NCBI RefSeq assembly: GCF_905163445.1
Contig: NC_053193.1
Span: 310,001 to 374,000, forward strand
Reading direction: 5' to 3'
Origin: Pararge aegeria
Lineage: Eukaryota; Arthropoda; Insecta; Lepidoptera; Nymphalidae
DNA length: 64,000 nt
Below are positions 1-10,773 of this stretch, one piece after another; position 1 is the first letter of the stretch; each line of letters starts with the position of its first letter. The position numbers and the translations under genes were made by a program. The notes under the pieces were generated by a model. That model ran no database searches. It saw only the letters and a list, made by a program, of their open reading frames with translations, and was not told the origin of the DNA.

Positions 1-267
1 TTTGCCGACTTAGTTTTAAAATGAGACGGTAGATGGCAGTAAATATAATAATTAAAATTTAATATTATTTAATTTATTATGACATTGGCAAACTGCAATG
101 TGCTGATTTAGCACACCTAAAAGCCAAAATGCAAATATTACTATTAATTATCCGTGGAGAATCTGCGAAGGCATGCTAGCGAAGTAACTACATGTATATC
201 CGCGGTCCTACTGGGGCGAAAGATAATATCGATATAATATCGGTTGCATCCTTGCTCCAATGTTTTA
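1..267. other. AT-rich non-coding sequence
   Basis: No gene, repeat family or structured element was recognised here. Confidence 0.5.
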
Positions 268-410
268 AATAATAATACACCCAGATAGACACCCAGACAC
301 TGAATAAAATTCATTTTCATCACACAAACACTTTCCAGATATGAGAAACGAACCCACAGCCACGGAGTCAGAGAGCAGGGTCACTGTCCACTGCGCCAAT
401 CGGCTGCCAG
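268..410 (-). repeat. SINE1 copy, 3' truncated
   Basis: This is a reverse-strand copy of the commonest repeat of the window, a tRNA-headed SINE called SINE1 in this annotation. The tRNA-like head lies at the high-coordinate end and reads on the minus strand as a box-A-like TTGGCGCAGTGG, then a degraded box B. The part near 290-340 matches the middle of the element. The 3' tail, which other copies end with 'tttggggctagatggcgatg', is missing. Confidence 0.8.
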
Positions 411-1064
411 ACAAATAAATATAATATAAATACTATGCTTATAAAAAAAAAAAAAAATAAAGGCGAGTGTGACTTCTTCAAAAGTTGTCACATGCCCAAA
501 CCGACCCCGAACCTAAAACAAATCGTTGTTTTAAAATAAATTGAATCAGCTTTGTACAGGTTGCGAAACAGCAAATAAAAATATTACTTATCTTATTATT
601 TTATAAGACATTTTCTCGAAAATAAAATATGGGAGAAAATGCAACTCATTCTAAGTTAATAAAGTGACTCACTTTATTTATGATTAGATTGTTTCGATGT
701 TAATTTTTCGCTTCGTCATCTTCTCCACGAAGTCGCACTTGCAGTCATCAAGGAAGTTTCAAACCTGGCTGTACCAGTATAGTTACCTACTTAAAAGCTA
801 TTGGCAGTATTCTTTAAACGGCTTCAACATACAGACAGATTGCGCGTGCAACACTAACGAGAAGATAAGGCAATTTTTTGTTAATAAGTTTTCACGAAAA
901 AAACTAACAAATACTCTTTAAATAGGAGGTTTAATAGATATAATTTAATATTAAACTCACGCCGGGGGGCTGTGAAACTTTAGCACCCTTTTCTGGCAAT
1001 TGACGTCCCACTGTTGAGCACAGGTCTCCTTTCTCATAGACACGGCGGCCGTTACCCGGCAGTT
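411..1064. other. Non-coding stretch with a poly-A run
   Basis: AT-rich sequence with a 14-base A run at about 443-456, possibly the tail of an old retroposed copy. A 74-codon open frame at 697-921 has no recognisable domain and is treated as chance. Nothing else is seen. Confidence 0.45.
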
Positions 1065-1305
1065 CAAAGGGTTATATGTTTACGTAGTTGTGATCTACCA
1101 GTGCTGCATTAACAGGTGTGGGGTCACGATTCCAGCGCCTTAACACTCTAGTGTCCATCGGTTTCTCGAGCTATATGCCCTTTGCCACTTTAGCTTTGAA
1201 GCTCCTTGAACTATGTAAATTAATCTAATTCTAGGACCTTCTAAACTCCAATACGATTTAGTTGTTATACTCCGAGCTATAACTCTCTCCGTCGGCCATT
1301 GCTGA
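1065..1305 (-). pseudogene. Decayed RTE-type LINE fragment
   Basis: On the minus strand this stretch gives pieces resembling the C-terminal end of RTE-like endonuclease/reverse transcriptase proteins, such as KWQRAYSSRNRW near 1150-1200, comparable to the KWQWAGHIARR block of that group. Frame breaks and stops are frequent. The assignment rests on my memory of the family and is moderate. Confidence 0.45.
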
Positions 1306-1544
1306 TGATGATGACTCTAGCTTTAACGGAAGAGACGCGTTTAGTAGCCACGTTAGTTAGGTATTTCCTATTGACTTACATAACACTGATCTGAGCGAAT
1401 TTTTGTACTTGATTTATCCTCTGGAGGTTGACGTCAGGGCCCCGGCTTGTTTACCCTCGCTACGAGTGTGACTGAAATACAAAGTTGCATCATCATTCAT
1501 CATCATATAACCGATAGTCGTCCACGGCCCGGCCTGGTATAAGG
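1306..1544. other. Unassigned sequence
   Basis: Mixed-composition sequence with short CAT-rich runs near 1490-1505. No gene or clear repeat was recognised. Confidence 0.4.
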
Positions 1545-1641
1545 TCAAATTGTATACGTTGTTTTGTTATACTTTTCTTTTTGTTCTATGTACTTTTTGT
1601 GGTGTGCAATAAAAGTATATTCATTCATTCATTCATTCAAA
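1545..1641 (+). repeat. LINE 3' tail (family E) with ATTC repeat
   Basis: The sequence matches the distal 3' tail of family E: a 'gtgcaataaaagtatatt' motif with an AATAAA signal, followed by an (ATTC)n microsatellite at 1620-1640. The hairpin part of the tail is not preserved in this copy. Confidence 0.6.
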
Positions 1642-1899
1642 GTCTTTTTCGGGAATCTCCAGGGTTTAATATTGCTTGTGTGATACCTCGATAGCGCTAT
1701 ATATGGTGGTAGAAGGGACCGTATAATTCAACATTCAAATGCAAAATGTCTTTCTTCATGTAGGCCTATCACAGGCACTTATGAAGCGATCATACATATA
1801 TGTTTACAAAATTGTAAGAGGATTGGGATCACTTTATGAAAATTAAGCTTAATTTTCATAGTAAATCATGGATTTCCGCAAAGTAACGCCTGCTTCTCT
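1642..1899. other. Unassigned sequence with a perfect palindrome
   Basis: A 26-base perfect palindrome lies at 1835-1860, centred on AAGCTT. It borders a short motif, 'ttccgcaaagtaacgcctgc', that recurs near 55290 and, inverted, near 53580. This marks the end of an unclassified repeat family. Confidence 0.5.
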
Positions 1900-2150
1900 C
1901 CAATATGGTGATAAATTTGATCGCCAACTTAAACCTAAAGCTACAAGGGTTCTTAACGCGCCCTGGTCTAAGAAGAGCCCACAATAAACTTAGCCATTTT
2001 AGGGTATTTTTTTTTGTTATTATTATATATATATTATATTATATATCTCCCAGTAAATTTATATTAAGCTATGAAGTGAGCAAGCCACACCCAAGCTTTT
2101 TTATCGTTTTAGTAATCTTTAAGATAACATTTAAACTGTTTGCTAACTCT
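1900..2150 (-). repeat. LINE-C 3' end, reverse strand
   Basis: Reverse complement of the LINE-C 3' region, recognisable by 'gcgccctggtctaagaagag' at about 1958-1977. Further out lies a degraded version of the end of its coding region, around 2085-2135. 5' truncated and interrupted by an AT-rich run near 2025-2050. Confidence 0.65.
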
Positions 2151-2232
2151 ATAAATATTATCTAACCTAAAAATAACATAATAAGTAGATGTAAAAATTT
2201 AGCTCAATTTGCTATACTCATATTATTATTTT

Positions 2233-2452
2233 GTCTTGGGAGGCTTTGGCCGTGGCTAGTTACCACCCTACCGACAAAGATGTGCTGTTAAGCGATTTAG
2301 TGTTCCGGTGCGAAGTCGCGTAGAAACGGATTATGGGTATGACTGCCATGCTCCCTAACAGGTTAGCCCGCTACCATCGTAGACTGTATCATCATTTACC
2401 AGGTGAGGTTCCAGTCAAGGGCCAAGTTGTTGTGAAATAAAAATAAAACCTA
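2233..2452 (+). repeat. SINE3 copy lacking its tRNA head
   Basis: SINE3 is the label used here for a second tRNA-headed family. This copy has the body 'ccgtggctagttaccaccct', the central 'gtagaaacggatta' block and the tail 'caggtgaggttccagtcaag'. The tRNA-like head seen in the copies at 16.2 and 57.08 kb is absent. Confidence 0.65.
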
Positions 2453-2530
2453 CTTTGCGAAAAGCAGAAGAATCTGTATGGTGCTTAATTTATTATTTCT
2501 TCAATCATTTTACTCCACACCTTACAGATC
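2453..2530 (+). repeat. Fragment related to the 55.1-kb foldback element
   Basis: Contains 'agaatctgtatggtg' and 'cttcaatcattttactccac', which match the arm and centre of the foldback element at 55101-55271. Only part of that element is present. Confidence 0.45.
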
Positions 2531-2769
2531 TTGGGCAATGTACCTACGCTAAGCTGCCAGAGCATCCTCAGGAGATGACAATGATCTGCGGATCTTTAAA
2601 TTGCCTATTCCCTTCTGTTTTATTTGTGGTTTGACAATATTGTATATATTTATTTATTATTGATATTAATTATATAGGTATATATTGATTATTATCACTA
2701 TCTATATATTTTATTGTAAGCTTGTCTTATGTATATATTATATTTGTATATATAGGTTTATGCATGTTT

Positions 2770-2945
2770 ATTTAAATGCACCACCTACCTCTCTTCTTGA
2801 GCTGTTTTTAACGCCTTTGGTTGCCTGGAAGAGATCGCTATGTAGCGATAAGGCCGCCAAATTGTATACTTTTTGTTAAATTTTTACTTATAATTTGTTA
2901 TGTTTATGTGGTGTACAATTAAAGTGTATTTATTCATTCCTTCAT
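2770..2945 (+). repeat. LINE 3' tail (family E) with stem-loop
   Basis: This copy shows the full 3' tail: 'gcctggaagagatcgctatg', a 7-bp stem ATCGCTA/TAGCGAT at 2834-2849, 'aaggccgccaaattgtatac', and an 'aattaaagtgtatttattca' end with ATTC-type repeats. The same tail occurs at 12885-13016 and, reversed, at 55318-55495. Such a conserved stem-loop beside the end is typical of retroposon 3' tails recognised by a LINE reverse transcriptase; that role is inferred. Confidence 0.65.
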
Positions 2946-3218
2946 TCAATTACAATAATTGTTGATGACTTAGTGAATATATCACGGAATTCCGTAACGC
3001 AACGCCTGCTTCTATCCAATATAATAATTAGATTTTCGTAACTAGTCTATAATCTAACTAATCTATAAGTAGCTACATTGTTTTTGATTAAAAAAAAAAT
3101 TACTATTTTTTATCTTGTAAAGATCAGTCCTTATCAGTAAAACCGATCTTTAGAAAATTTGACATACTTACTTTGATATAGCTTGCATCCTGGAAATAGG
3201 TGTTGCATAATTTAAATG
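2946..3218. other. AT-rich sequence
   Basis: No gene. A short match to the 'cgcaacgcctgcttct' repeat end occurs near 2996-3012. Confidence 0.4.
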
Positions 3219-3587
3219 TACAACGTGTAACTGAATTACAAAATACTGTGTAAGGTTGCATCGTAAGGAATCACCCTGTTAAAATATTAAATCAAAATAA
3301 GTATATTTATTTTTCCATACAAAAGAATTTTAAGTATTCACGTATGACAACCCTATTAAAGTTAAAAGACCCAAACGCGCATAGTACCTACGCTACGCAA
3401 TATGTTCCTAATAAAGTGGCAGTAGTCACGTAATTTTAATTTTGCATAGGGCTGTATTTCATTTATTTTAGTAAAAAGTATGGCTGTGGTTTACACAAAA
3501 AGTGACAGAGACAGTGTCTCAGAGACAGTACACAATGTACCTCTAAAGCCTGTAAAGTATTATTTCGGTTTTCATATACACGGTGTA
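3219..3587. mobile_element. MITE-like element M1, copy 1
   Basis: About 369 bp bounded by imperfect inverted ends, TACAACGTG on the left and CACGGTGTA on the right, extending inwards as ATGAAAACCGAAATAATACT on the right-hand arm. The inner block 'acctaataaagtg'-like and 'aaccctatta' recurs inverted in the 56.47-kb copy. There is no coding capacity, so it would depend on a transposase elsewhere. Superfamily and target duplication are unresolved. Confidence 0.55.
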
Positions 3588-4229
3588 TAAACCCGAGGTT
3601 AAAACTGTACTACTGTAACTATAAAGAATAGCTGCAAATTAGGCCTCATCCTCAACTGGCTAACTAGAACTCTTGTGATTGGACTTACGAAATAAGTTGA
3701 CCCGCATTCATTGGGTCAGTTTTTCAATTTAAGCGCTACCGTGACACAAACATACACACATAGACCAAGCGCTCGAACTGTAAAGACCACCCTTCTGGTG
3801 AATTTGGGGGTTGGTGGACAAAGCATCACAACATAACAGTAGTAAGTGAGTTAGTCAATAACTGTGTCAATTGAAGTAACTCACCTTGCCAAAGACAATA
3901 AAATCTTTATCGTTGTTTTCATGGGCGTGAATAGTAATAACTTTAGTTCTTGGTAAAAAAGTGACATTTTTATTTTGTTGTATTGTTCAAGTTACGAGTA
4001 GGTATTTAATAGCACTAGTTATGTCCCGCAGTTGTACGCGTCAACTTTGTATCGTAACTTAGAGATAAAATCAATAACTTATAACTGTTTAAAGTTGGAC
4101 CAAAGACCTCTCCTCTCCCAAAGGGAGGGTTTACCCACAATCACCGCGCTGGGCAGACGGGTTGTTGATCGGAGCAGATTGTAGTAGCAAAGACGCTACT
4201 ACCCGTTCTCCGTTATATTCCCTAAGTTA
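3588..4229. other. Non-coding sequence
   Basis: No ORF with recognisable content, no clear repeat. A tandem 'agagacagtgtctcagagacag'-like palindromic patch lies just before it, inside M1. Confidence 0.4.
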
Positions 4230-4575
4230 ATCGAAACAGAGCGACACGTCACAGGACGTGTTCCTTGCATGCCATGTTTTCTATTTACCATCGGGTGGGC
4301 CATCTGCTCTGTCCGTCAATTATAACTATAAAAAAGAGGAAAGTAATTTCAATAAAAAAAAAAACAAAACGTTTCTGATACGTGCCGCTAAGATGTGGAA
4401 CGCCCTCCCGGTAACTGTGTTTCCTGTCACGTATAATTTAAGTACCTTCAAGGCTAGAGTGTATAGGCTTTTTCTAGGCAAGCGTGCTCCAACCTAGACC
4501 TCATCATTGCTTTCTAACGGGCATGATTGTCGTCAACGGCTGGCCTATCGTTAATAAAAAAAAAAAAAAAAAAAT
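4230..4575 (+). pseudogene. 3' end of a poly-A LINE, ORF2 tail remnant
   Basis: A 5'-truncated LINE copy. The reading frame to the stop at 4495-4497 contains FLIRAAKMWNALPVTVFP followed by FKARVYRLFLGKRAPT. This W-N-x-L-P-x-x-V-F-P arrangement is typical of the extreme C-terminus of insect LINE ORF2 proteins. A short 3' UTR (4498-4553) and an A run at 4554-4574 follow, the expected end of a target-primed insertion. Only the last part of the protein remains and there is no catalytic domain. Confidence 0.65.
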
Positions 4576-5299
4576 GCAAGCCAAGAGTGATTAAGCGAGG
4601 CCAAAGTGACCGCCACATCACGGACGCTGCCGCCCGCCACTCCTGCGCATCTTAAACAGCCTGCGCGCATTAGCATGGCGGGCACGAGCTCGCAAGGGGA
4701 ACCACTGCTGTGACGGCATTCACTCGAGGCCGCACAATCTGAATAATTTTGTGAGTGACTGTTATAAGGCCCTTATTTCACGTTAAGAACACGTGTAGGA
4801 GGATTATAAAAAAATGCAAGACTGAGTTAAAGAAAAATTTAAAGGTTTACACAAAGCTATTTCTATAGTTTTATGTAAACCTTTAAATTGTGATAGCATT
4901 TTTCTGGTTACTAATAGGTTAGCTTGCGTATAAATTACTATAATTTTTTTTATGTCTCTTAACTTCATAGCATGGTTATACCAGTTTAAAATAAAAAGAT
5001 AATTTTCATAATTAAAAAGTTCATACTACAAACGACTTAATTTCATCGGCTCAAAAGACCTGATACAAATATATAATATATAAAACGTTTCAACCTTCAT
5101 TTAGAAGAGCAACTGCTAGGTAGAGTCATGATAAACAAACAGACAAGACTTTAAAAACAAGCCAGACCAATTTGAAATGAAGAATTTATGTTTAACTTTG
5201 TATAAGTCCGAGGGTCGCGTGAAGGGTCCAAGTTGAAGTTTAGTATGATATAGATCCTGCTATAGTAGGATACTTCTGAAGCGTTCATACATATATGTA
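4576..5299. other. Unassigned sequence: GC-rich block, then hairpin
   Basis: 4580-4740 is clearly richer in GC than its surroundings and matches no repeat I recognise. A near-perfect 54-nt hairpin lies at 4836-4889 (16-bp perfect stem plus 8 further pairs). The remainder is AT-rich. Confidence 0.45.
4836..4889. repeat. Near-perfect 54-nt hairpin
   Basis: The arms 4836-4851 and 4874-4889 are perfect 16-base inverted repeats (AATTTAAAGGTTTACA). Inside them, after one mismatch, 8 more pairs (one G:U) close a 4-base loop. It is shorter than usual animal pre-miRNAs and could equally be a tiny foldback element. Confidence 0.6.
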
Positions 5300-5370
5300 T
5301 TATTGCGAGGTGATGATAACCACATTTGTTAATTTGAAACTAAAAAGAAGAGCCAACAAAAAACTTAGCC
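5300..5370 (-). repeat. LINE-C fragment, reverse strand
   Basis: Short match to the reverse of the LINE-C 3' region ('gatgataacc' to 'aaaaagaagagccaacaa' and 'aaacttagcc'). Confidence 0.5.
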
Positions 5371-5877
5371 TGTTAAAATTCACGTGTTTACATCGTCGTA
5401 CAGATAAGTTTTATTTATTTTTTAGCGTTGTTTGATTTCCTTTATTAGCACGTACAGTAGTGGAATCAGTAGGTATTCGATATTGCAGCCACAAACACGT
5501 CAATTTTAAACCCAATTAGGGTTTAGGAATTACCCGATTTATCAAAAGATACATCGGGTAACTTAATAGTTTGTTTATTTTTCCCGTATTTTTGTAGCAA
5601 AACTATCTATTTTTAATCGAGAACCATATGGATGCTGCCATGGGAATGAGGGATCCCAACCCTACATAAACCTTGCGATGTCATCTCTACAACTACTGCC
5701 ATACTTTGTATAATTTTTGATGAGTCCTCTGTATAAAAACATGATTCGACAGCAGCGTTTGCATAATTGATGGGCGTCACTTAGTAACTAAAAGAAAAGT
5801 TCGGCAATACGGGGATATGGGAGCCCTAAGAACCATTACGATAACTAAGATATTCCGCACATTCTTAAACAATTATG
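5371..5877. other. Non-coding sequence
   Basis: AT-rich, without recognised genes or repeats. Confidence 0.4.
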
Positions 5878-6112
5878 ACGGCCGACTGGCGCAGTGGGCA
5901 GTGACCCTGCTTTCTGATCCGGCCGTGGGCTCGATTCCCACAACTAGAAAATGTTTGTGTGATGAACATGAATGTTTTTCAATGTCTGGGTGTTTATCTG
6001 CATGTTATAAGTATTTGTGTATATTGATCATAAAAATATTCATCAGTCATCTTAGTACACAAGTTACGGTTATTTCGGGGCTAGATGGCAATGATATTAA
6101 GATAGCTTATTT
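5878..6112 (+). repeat. SINE1 copy
   Basis: Near full-length SINE1. The tRNA-like head starts 'gacggccgactggcgcagtg' (box A) and has box B 'gctcgattcccac'. The body runs through 'catcagtcatcttagtacac' to 'ggggctagatggcaatg'. The open frame across it is a by-product of the repeat. Confidence 0.85.
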
Positions 6113-6556
6113 TTATGTGTTTTTTTTTATAGAGGGTGATCCCTTTAATTTGGATGTAAATATAACTATTACCTTTAATTAATATTATTACCTTTCGTAC
6201 ATTCCAAATATTGTACATGATCTTTCCTCTTTGGTAACCGACTACGAAAAGTCGAAAGTTCCTCATTCGACACATCTACTACTACTACTGTTTCTTTTCT
6301 GTCTGTCTGTCTGTTAGGTTAGTTCCGTTTCAGATTTTTTTTAAATAGACTGGCTCTTGACTGTAATCACACCTGATGGTAAGTGATGATGCAGTAAAAG
6401 AAATGAATTTTGAATATAGAAGTAAGAATTTTGATACGATGCCTATTCACTCTTGATTGACTCGGGGAAGGCGGAAGATGGAAGGACATCTCAGACCTCT
6501 GCGGTGCGTATTAGAAATGAAACGAAAGCGCTTTGTACGTGTTGATGGTATTTCAA
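6113..6556. other. Non-coding sequence with small repeats
   Basis: Contains a (CTGT)n run at 6299-6314 and a reverse-strand SINE3 tail fragment at 6349-6396 ('ctcttgactgtaatcacacc'). Confidence 0.45.
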
Positions 6557-6802
6557 CTACGTGACGGTGCAGATTCTTTTGGGGCCTCGAAGGTCGACGG
6601 TCGAAAGGAGATTGGTTAACTTAAAATAGCTCCTGGGCAAACTCTCCGAAATGTATCTACTGACTACAACGTCGTTGCCAATGAGTATCCTAGCACGACG
6701 ATCTACCGAATCCAAAGCATCGAGCTGGTACTTGGTAGATCCATTCCATAAATGGCTGCAGTACTCATGCACGACGGAACTAAATCTGTAATTAAAGATC
6801 AA
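6557..6802 (-). pseudogene. LINE ORF2 C-terminal fragment
   Basis: The minus strand encodes about 80 residues including EYCSHLWNGSTKYQLDALDS and VDRRARILIG. This follows the SY-C-x-H-L-W-x-G pattern, then a run like 'ALDRIQKRAVRLI', of the thumb/C-terminal region of insect LINE reverse transcriptases. The catalytic core and natural C-terminus are missing and no LINE tail follows. Confidence 0.6.
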
Positions 6803-8333
6803 AGAGTCAATAGCTCCCTCCGTGAACTCAGTTAAAGCTCATGTTGTAACCGCGCCACAATATATTAATTAAGCATTATTATAATACCATAATGTTGTTA
6901 TGGCCTCCTTCCATGGCAATTAGAGCAATATGTAGCCGGTTATCACCGCGGCTATATTTATGACATGGTGCGTCACGGCGGGCCAGGGCGGCGATACGAC
7001 TAATTAGTACAATATGTGGTCGAATTATCGAAAATTGGTTGACTGCAAGCTGCTTGTTGTCGACCTTTCAAGGTGATACACGTGTACATTGTGGAGGACT
7101 CTGGCCGGCTCCTTCTGCGAGCTGAGCGGTTCCGCGGTTCCAAATTCACTAATTTCAATGGCAAAATTAATGTAATGTATAAGTCTTAACGTGGCTGTAG
7201 CGTCATCTCATTTGTATTGACTCTACCACCGGTTCGGAAGGCAGATTCCGAATTCCGATTCAGAAGAAACTCAATAGTTGCTCATTACCAACACAATTTT
7301 TCAATTTAATAATCATTGTTCTATCTAGTGTGAGATGAAAGCGGAGCGGCTTGCTACCAGGCAATCTTGTCATTAAGAAATTCATTCAATTCATATTAAA
7401 TGTAAATCTAATATTACCTTTGGTATCATATTTTCAAAGCATATACTCAGCCCCACAGAGGTTTTCTGCACTTTCCTAGGACGATATGCTAACATCACTA
7501 ATTTATGTCCGTTTCTGTAAGTCGTTTGTTTATATCCACTTTTATTTAATCGGAAGCAGAGTTTGTACGTGCTTAATTAATGTATGCATCAATTTATCAT
7601 AATAAATACGCAAGTATATTAAGGTTTATAAGTTAATATATATATATGTATATATGTACTATGATAAGGACTTCTAGTAAGATAAAAACTACTTATAGCG
7701 ATCGTACCGAAGTCAGTGGTCACACACATTTCTAGTGAAAGTTTTCTTATCTGTCGTAGCACACGCCAGGCCGCAGCCAAGTCTCGCTAGTCGCTACGAT
7801 CTACGACTTTTCAAGTATCGCGAGTATGGCGCTTTAGCGTTATGCAACACAGCCTGGGTTTTGCCCCGCAGCCTTCGCGGACGGTTTCGTGTTGAAAAAT
7901 GCAAAATAACGCCACTGGGCGAACCCCAACTTAAATAATGTTTCACTTAGAAGGATAACTTTATTTAAACTAGCACAAGTCTACGACTACGCCTGCTATT
8001 CTACCTGGTCAACTCTGCAACATCTCAGACTTCACCATCAGCTACCACCAGGTGCAATCTAACGTTTTGGTAGCTGATGGTCATTTAAGGGCTAACGTGT
8101 ATTAAAATTAAAAAATAATAAAGTTACCTTTAAAGAATTCGGTACTATACTGCTCTCTCTCGCTCTCGATACAAAAGGAAAAATAGAAGTGTAATATACA
8201 TAAGCATGTTGCAATTCATTTACAATGATTTTATCTCTCGCTCGCACGTACGCATATTTTTATGAATTTTAGAATCCAATCCTTTTGTTTTTTCGCTTAA
8301 ATCACTTTAAGAAAACCGAAAAAAGCCAATATT
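6803..8333. other. Mostly unassigned sequence
   Basis: Contains a reverse-strand piece of interspersed repeat B at about 7222-7300 ('ctctaccaccggttcggaag'), a TATA-rich run near 7640-7655 and a 14-bp perfect stem hairpin at 8034-8081. The 67-codon open frame at 7735-7938 has no recognised domain. Confidence 0.45.
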
Positions 8334-8462
8334 AATATTATAAATACGAAAGCGTGTTTTTTTGTTTGGCCCTACTTCGCGCCCTAACTATTCAAGCAAA
8401 AACTTGAGTTGAGCGGGCGGAGGAGGCTACTCTTGATTCCAGGAAAAAAGCCGGACAAGGAA
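8334..8462 (+). repeat. Helitron-like or related repeat end
   Basis: Starts 'aatattataaatacgaaagc' followed by a T/G-rich 'gtgtttttttgtttg' stretch. In Lepidoptera this arrangement begins a widespread non-autonomous repeat. Only about 130 bp is recognisable. Confidence 0.4.
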
Positions 8463-8476
8463 CTCGGGCACAATAA

Positions 8477-8752
8477 TATTAAATAAATATATAAATAAAT
8501 AAACTAAGACCATACGCACATCGCCATATAGTCCCCAAAGTAAGCGCGTAGCTTGTGTTATGGGTACTAAGATAACTGATGAATAATGTGAATAATTTTA
8601 TGAATAATATACGTAAATACTTATTATATAAATATAAACACCCAGACACTGAAAAACATTCATGTTCATCACACAAACATTTTCCTGTAGTGGGAATCGA
8701 ACCCACGGCCTTGGACTCAGAAGGAGCCGGGTCGCTGCCAAATCCGCGGTCA
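8477..8752 (-). repeat. SINE1 copy, reverse strand
   Basis: Reverse-strand SINE1 with A/T-rich tail, body and most of the tRNA-like head. Box B reads on the minus strand as GGTTCGATTCCCAC. The box A end has diverged. Confidence 0.8.
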
Positions 8753-9127
8753 AAATTTACTTGATATGTGTAAAACGAATAACCCGACAAGCTGTAAACA
8801 ATTTTATAACAGTAGAGACGCTGCTATTTCATAATATGAGTAATCTTAATATAGATCGTAACATGATTGCCACGGTGGTGTTCGCACCGAGGGTTTCCCG
8901 AGTGATTAACACGTGGGTTTTGGTGGACGATCATAGGATCATTACTGTTACTACAGCTGGTGGTTCGTGGACGCGAGTGACGTAACCTTACCGTACCGTG
9001 CCTGGGCGGAGTTCTAATAGATCACTGTCAAGGAAAATACAGTCTTGGAAATTGGGTTATTACTATTAGATAATTTAGTATGAGTAGTATGAGAAGCTAA
9101 AATGCTATGGCGGGGCATATTCTTCAG
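8753..9127. other. Non-coding sequence
   Basis: The open frame that spans from the SINE into this stretch is not a gene. Nothing else is recognised. Confidence 0.4.
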
Positions 9128-9360
9128 TATAAATGACAATGTGAGATGGTGATAACAAAAAAAAAAATAACAGCCGGCTAAGTTTGTTGTGGGCTTCTTC
9201 TTAGACCAGGGCGCGTTTGGAACCCTCGTAGCTTAAGTTTCAAGTTGACGAATATTTTTATCGCTATCAACTCACTCCTATGTCATATTTTACATGTAAT
9301 GTACGCTTCAAAAGTGCCATCTATGTGCCTATTTGAATACAGAAATATTTGACTTTGAAA
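9128..9360 (+). repeat. LINE-C 3' end
   Basis: Forward copy of the non-coding LINE-C 3' region: 'gagatggtgataaca', an A run, 'ggctaagtttgttgtgggct', 'agaccagggcgcgtttggaa', ending 'atatttgactttg'. Severely 5' truncated. Confidence 0.7.
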
Positions 9361-9452
9361 GTCAAAGTAAATAGACTTCATACGGTCATACCACACACCT
9401 TGTAATCGTACTTTTCTTATGCAAACATTTTTTTTTATTCGGAATTTCGTCT

Positions 9453-9783
9453 AGATGAAACGGCGATAACGTAGAGGTTAGGATTGCGGTTTTACTTTCG
9501 AGGGGCCGAGTTTACGAGCAAGGGTACCCAGCACGTACCTCTAACTTTTCCAAGTTATGTGCGTTTAAGCAATTAAATTATCACTTGCTTCATTGGTGAA
9601 GGAAAAATACCCTAAGGAAACCTGCATGCCTGAGAGTCCTCCATAATGTTATCAAAGGCGTGTGCAGTCCACCAATCCGCACTAGGTCAGCGTGGTGGAC
9701 TACAGCCTTCGCCCTTCTCATTGTGGGAGGAGAGCCTTGTCCTGTAGTGCGTCGGTAATGGGTTGACGTGACGATGACGATGA
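9453..9783 (+). repeat. SINE2 copy
   Basis: SINE2 is the label used here for a tRNA-headed family with the body 'cctgcatgcctgagag', 'gtccaccaatccgcac', 'cttctcattgtgggaggaga' and the end 'gtaatgggttgacgtgacga'. The head region is diverged here: 'actttcgaggggccgagttt' without a good box B. Confidence 0.65.
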
Positions 9784-10764
9784 CACTTTTTTTTGCGTGT
9801 GCAGTATCATTATGCATTCAGGATGCTATTGGGGCTGCCTCGATATTGCAGCGCGTCAGGAATGTTTGCAAGTGACATGTAGATTGCTTCAACACGACTA
9901 TGCGCAAACGGTGCACATCCCTGGTTTGGATTCGGGCGAGTGACAGTGGTATCCTCAAGGCATTTGCTGGCAGGTTTGACTGTCAGTACCTTAACGATTG
10001 TCTTATGGTGCACGTACTGACACATTAAGTTTATCATAAGTTTTAGTTTTAGTGTGATTAGGGATTACTAACATTCAGTTGTTTGTGTGTTTCTATAATC
10101 TCTTGGTCGTAATAAATGCTTTTTTAAATTAATTTTTTCTGCTAAAAAGTTAGTCCTTGCCTGCAATCTCACCTGTTAGTAAGTAATGATACAGTCTCAG
10201 CTGGTAACGGGCTAACCTGTTAGGGGTATGGCAGTTATAATAATAATAACAATTATTATTATTTATTGTGTAACTATGACCCATCTTCACTATTAAAAAT
10301 TAAAATAAAAAGTTGAAAGTAAGTCATATTTCAATTGCTTAAAACACACATAGCTTTGAAATGTTAGATGGGTTCTCGAACTCGGCCCACCAAAACTGCA
10401 GCCACCAGATGAAATATCAGCCATGGTAATAATGTTATGGTAAGATAAAAACCTGTGGCCGAAACCTCCTATCATACAAAAACACATCGAAGATACGTCA
10501 GTAAATCATGTATTGTTAGTCTTTAGCACGTATCCCCGGCGCAGACCCTGACCTTACACCGAAGCAGGTATCGCGAAACTACAAACCAGTCAGTCCGGTG
10601 GCGTTTCTTCTTCTTTTTGGCTAAAACCTGCGAGTCATCGTTATGCCGATCCGACCGATCTGATTCTTTTATTATCCAACTATGAAAAGGTTTGTCCTAG
10701 TTATCCAAATATTCTCGATTGTGTGACCTAAGACAATAAATATAGTATATATTTATTTATTTAT
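9784..10764. other. Non-coding sequence with a SINE3 fragment
   Basis: A reverse-strand SINE3 tail lies at 10148-10235 ('cctgcaatctcacctgttag'). The ORFs at 9810-10037 and 10293-10487 show no recognisable content. Confidence 0.4.
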
Positions 10765-10773
10765 TGTAACCTT

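Noticed and set aside
7735..7938. 67-codon frame as a small gene
   Set aside because: Starts with a non-ATG codon, no domain and no supporting signals.
8479..8985. Frames with CLCDEHECFSVSGCLY-like or GIEPTALDSE-like peptides
   Set aside because: The same peptides recur at every SINE1 copy and are translations of the repeat, not a protein family.
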